Source: Paralvinella palmiformis (Eukaryota; Annelida; Polychaeta; Terebellida; Alvinellidae). From it: DNA of 64,000 nt. Of this stretch, positions 61,941-64,000 are shown in pieces (the stretch's first letter is position 1; every line of letters starts with the position of its first letter). The DNA is taken from assembly GCA_025642065.1 (NCBI GenBank), contig JAODUP010000566.1:82501-146500 (forward strand). Reading direction: 5' to 3'. The notes beneath the pieces were generated by a model, which saw only the letters and a list, made by a program, of their open reading frames with translations, did no database searches and was not told where the DNA came from. Position numbers and translations under genes: made by a program.

Positions 61941-63678
61941 CTATCTCGATCGATTCACTTTAACAACCAATGCTATATAACTGAAGATTTCGATTGAAAC
62001 AAATATTAACACCAACATCCCGAAACAGTAGCCAATTGAATCCTGAAAGTGCAAAGAAACATCCCCTGGGATTAATTCCGCCTTCCATGCACATGAGAAG
62101 GTTAAATGAACAATTTCGGAAAGGCACATAAACAACATGTAAAAGTTATGTTGCAGATCGTACGAAAAAAATTTAATTAAATATTTGGGTGTTTATCAAA
62201 TTATGTTAAGAACCACCACCATTACTCGGAGAATCCGGTAACTGGACACAGTAATATACTTGTGTTTTCTTTTTTGTTGTTTTTGTAAAGAGTTACGATA
62301 AATACTACGAAGAGTCAGCTACTACAATGTACATACAGTGCTATATCCGTAACTGGCAATGATTTGTTTGCCATTGTGAAAGCAAATAGATGGCTCCTCC
62401 GAAGTGAGATCGGTCGCTTGCTGGTAGGAATCGCATTCTGAAAGAAGGGGAATTGATTTAGAGGCGACTTCCATGCTATAAAGCAATGCAGTACGAATAG
62501 GTGGTATGTGCCAGATTGATTGGCGCGCACATAGACACACACACACGTACATATACACATGCACCCCACACACAAGTACGAACGCACGCACACATGCACC
62601 CCCCCCCACACACACACACACTCTCACGCACACGCCTCCATACATGCTAAGCCTGCCAGAGAAATGCAGTTGAAGACAGCTAGCTACACGTGACGATCAC
62701 GAATGTGTGCAAGATTGTCCTTATCTCAATTATCATCAATGTTAATTGGAATGTGTTGTCCGTGAAATAAGCCAACTCTGAGATACCCGTTATTGGAAAG
62801 CGTAATTATAGACTTACCTAAATAACTGACATCTCTCCACTGAGCAACAATCATTATTTCGTATCCGTAGCTAAAGCTGGATATCTTTTCTATTATTTTA
62901 AACACCTTGGATATCGAGCTGAGGCAAGAGGGAAGGAGAGATAAACTTAATTTTTAAAAGCAAAGCGTGTTAGATCGAAATGTATTTTGCTGGTTGTGAG
63001 AAACATTATTTGTGTTGTTTTGAAATAGGGTAATTGTCCATATATGAAACATGTTTATACATACAAACGGAAGTAGAAGGCAATTCATTAATTTGTTACA
63101 AACTTATTATTATTATTATTATTATTATTATTGAGAAAATAGTACTGATATAATGATGAAGATAATAATAATAATAATAATAATAACAATAATAGCAGCA
63201 GTAATATTTGTCGCAATTAAACATAAAACTTGAGGTCTTAACAAACCTCTGACGTATTAAGAATCCGCCAAACAATAATAGTGTCGAAATAATTACTGGA
63301 AGCAATAAAATCCCGAAATGCGGACTTTTAAAAAGGGATCCACAAAAATGTCCTGTGGAAAAAGAAAAAAAAAAGCTTTCCATTAACAGGACAACAATAA
63401 GACAACGAGCTGCATTGTCAATATTACAGTATACGTAAATTGCATACAGATTGCATTTCAAATGTATAGCTGGCTGTAGAGTACAGTTCATGCGAAATTA
63501 TATTACCATATGCTATCATAGTCAAACAAACTAGAATAAAAGCTGCAACGATGATGAAGAACGTCCCAATATCTGGGTATAAACCTTTTGAGAGTGAAAA
63601 GTACAACATGAAAATGAGAATTCTTGTTAGCGAGTAATTAGAGAACTTGTAGCTAGTTACAATACCTAGTGTTTTTTT

Positions 63679-63713
<35 letters not shown>

Positions 63714-63793
63714 GTTTGTAAATAAATCTACTTACCGATCGCCCAGTAAACACCAGTTACAAACAAAGCCATTATGAATACATCAAACGGTAT
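61941..63793 (-). CDS. Four-pass membrane protein, tetraspanin-like layout (3' six exons; 5' part outside the window)
   Basis: Exons in order: 63793-63736, 63584-63507, 63352-63247, 62876-62818, 62437-62337, 62042-61941 (stop TAG 61,943-61,941). All use GT-AG with matching phases, giving 167 residues of one frame. Hydrophobic segments: DVFIMALFVTGVYWAIGLY (TM1), GTFFIIVAAFILVCLTMIAY (TM2), GILLLPVIISTLLLFGGFLI (TM3), a loop of about 55 residues with only two Cys, and CFGMLVLIFVSIEIFSYIAL (TM4), then a short basic tail (KVNRSR). TM2 is followed by GHFCGSLFKS, like the G-C-C-G-A-x-x-E-S turn of tetraspanins. The CCG motif expected in the large loop is absent, so the family call is tentative. 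A possible poly(A) signal (minus AATAAA) is at 61,496-61,491. The start codon is not identified. Confidence 0.65.
63102..63187. repeat. (TTA)n and (ATA)n microsatellites in inverted arrangement
   Basis: (ATT)n at about 63,103-63,133 and (AAT)n at 63,162-63,185 can pair across a 28-base loop. They lie in an intron of the four-pass membrane protein gene. Confidence 0.9.
63684..63711. repeat. (TA)n microsatellite
   Basis: Pure TA run between the two first visible exons of the four-pass membrane protein gene. Confidence 0.95.
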
Positions 63794-64000
63794 CTGAACA
63801 GATAAATGGCTGTTTTTAATTATTTTATCAATTAAGTATTTGGATCTAGATGAGATTATTTTTTTTATAATTATTGATGGTAAGATATTCCTCTCTCATT
63901 ACTGAAAATAACAAATTCCAGAAAAGAAAGGCCGAACTGTAATAAGAAGACCGATTCTGGATACATTTGGTAAATGCAGGCAAATGGCAACGCCCTTGGT

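Noticed and set aside
62043..62150. Upstream extension of the last exon of the four-pass protein (frame with SEIVHLTF)
   Set aside because: There is no acceptor before it, whereas a strong one (CTTTGCACTTTCAG) directly precedes 62,042 and gives the correct phase.

Overview
This is a eukaryotic, animal-type genomic window: AT-rich, with introns bounded by GT-AG, many microsatellites, and a heavy load of non-LTR retrotransposons, tRNA-derived SINEs and small DNA-transposon relics. No prokaryotic or viral gene organisation is present. The mixture of element types and the divergence of the proteins from vertebrate ones suggest a lophotrochozoan, perhaps a mollusc. That is an inference and cannot be proved from the window.

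The centre of the window (8,691-43,172, minus strand) is one complete gene. I assemble it from 31 coding exons into a 1,517-residue TRAPPC8, the TRAPPIII-specific subunit of the Rab1-activating TRAPP tether used in ER-Golgi traffic and autophagy. Every junction I used is GT-AG and all phases agree. The region just upstream carries NRF1-like and ETS-like sites, as in housekeeping promoters. Its introns hold an L2-like LINE 3' end, SINEs, a pogo/Tigger-like MITE and transposase relic, a broken THAP domain, small MITEs and a perfect 23-bp hairpin.

The left flank (1-8,690) holds an inverted copy of a repeat also found at 50-51 kb, one possible last exon of a plus-strand gene (1,451-1,645), and a decayed LINE (about 4,140-6,330).

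The right flank (43,350-61,400) is mostly mobile DNA. It has a foldback element with 15-bp subrepeats in both arms (45,006-46,048), three copies of a TATA-containing repeat (family A), a second repeat (family B), two copies of one SINE, and a run of minus-strand LINE remnants (47.8-49.5, 51.0-54.4, 54.4-56.9, 58.6-60.4 and 60.5-61.3 kb).

The far right (61,941-63,793, minus strand, continuing beyond the window) holds the last six exons I can see of a four-pass membrane protein with a tetraspanin-like layout. I see no functional link between this gene and TRAPPC8; they are simply neighbours on the same strand.
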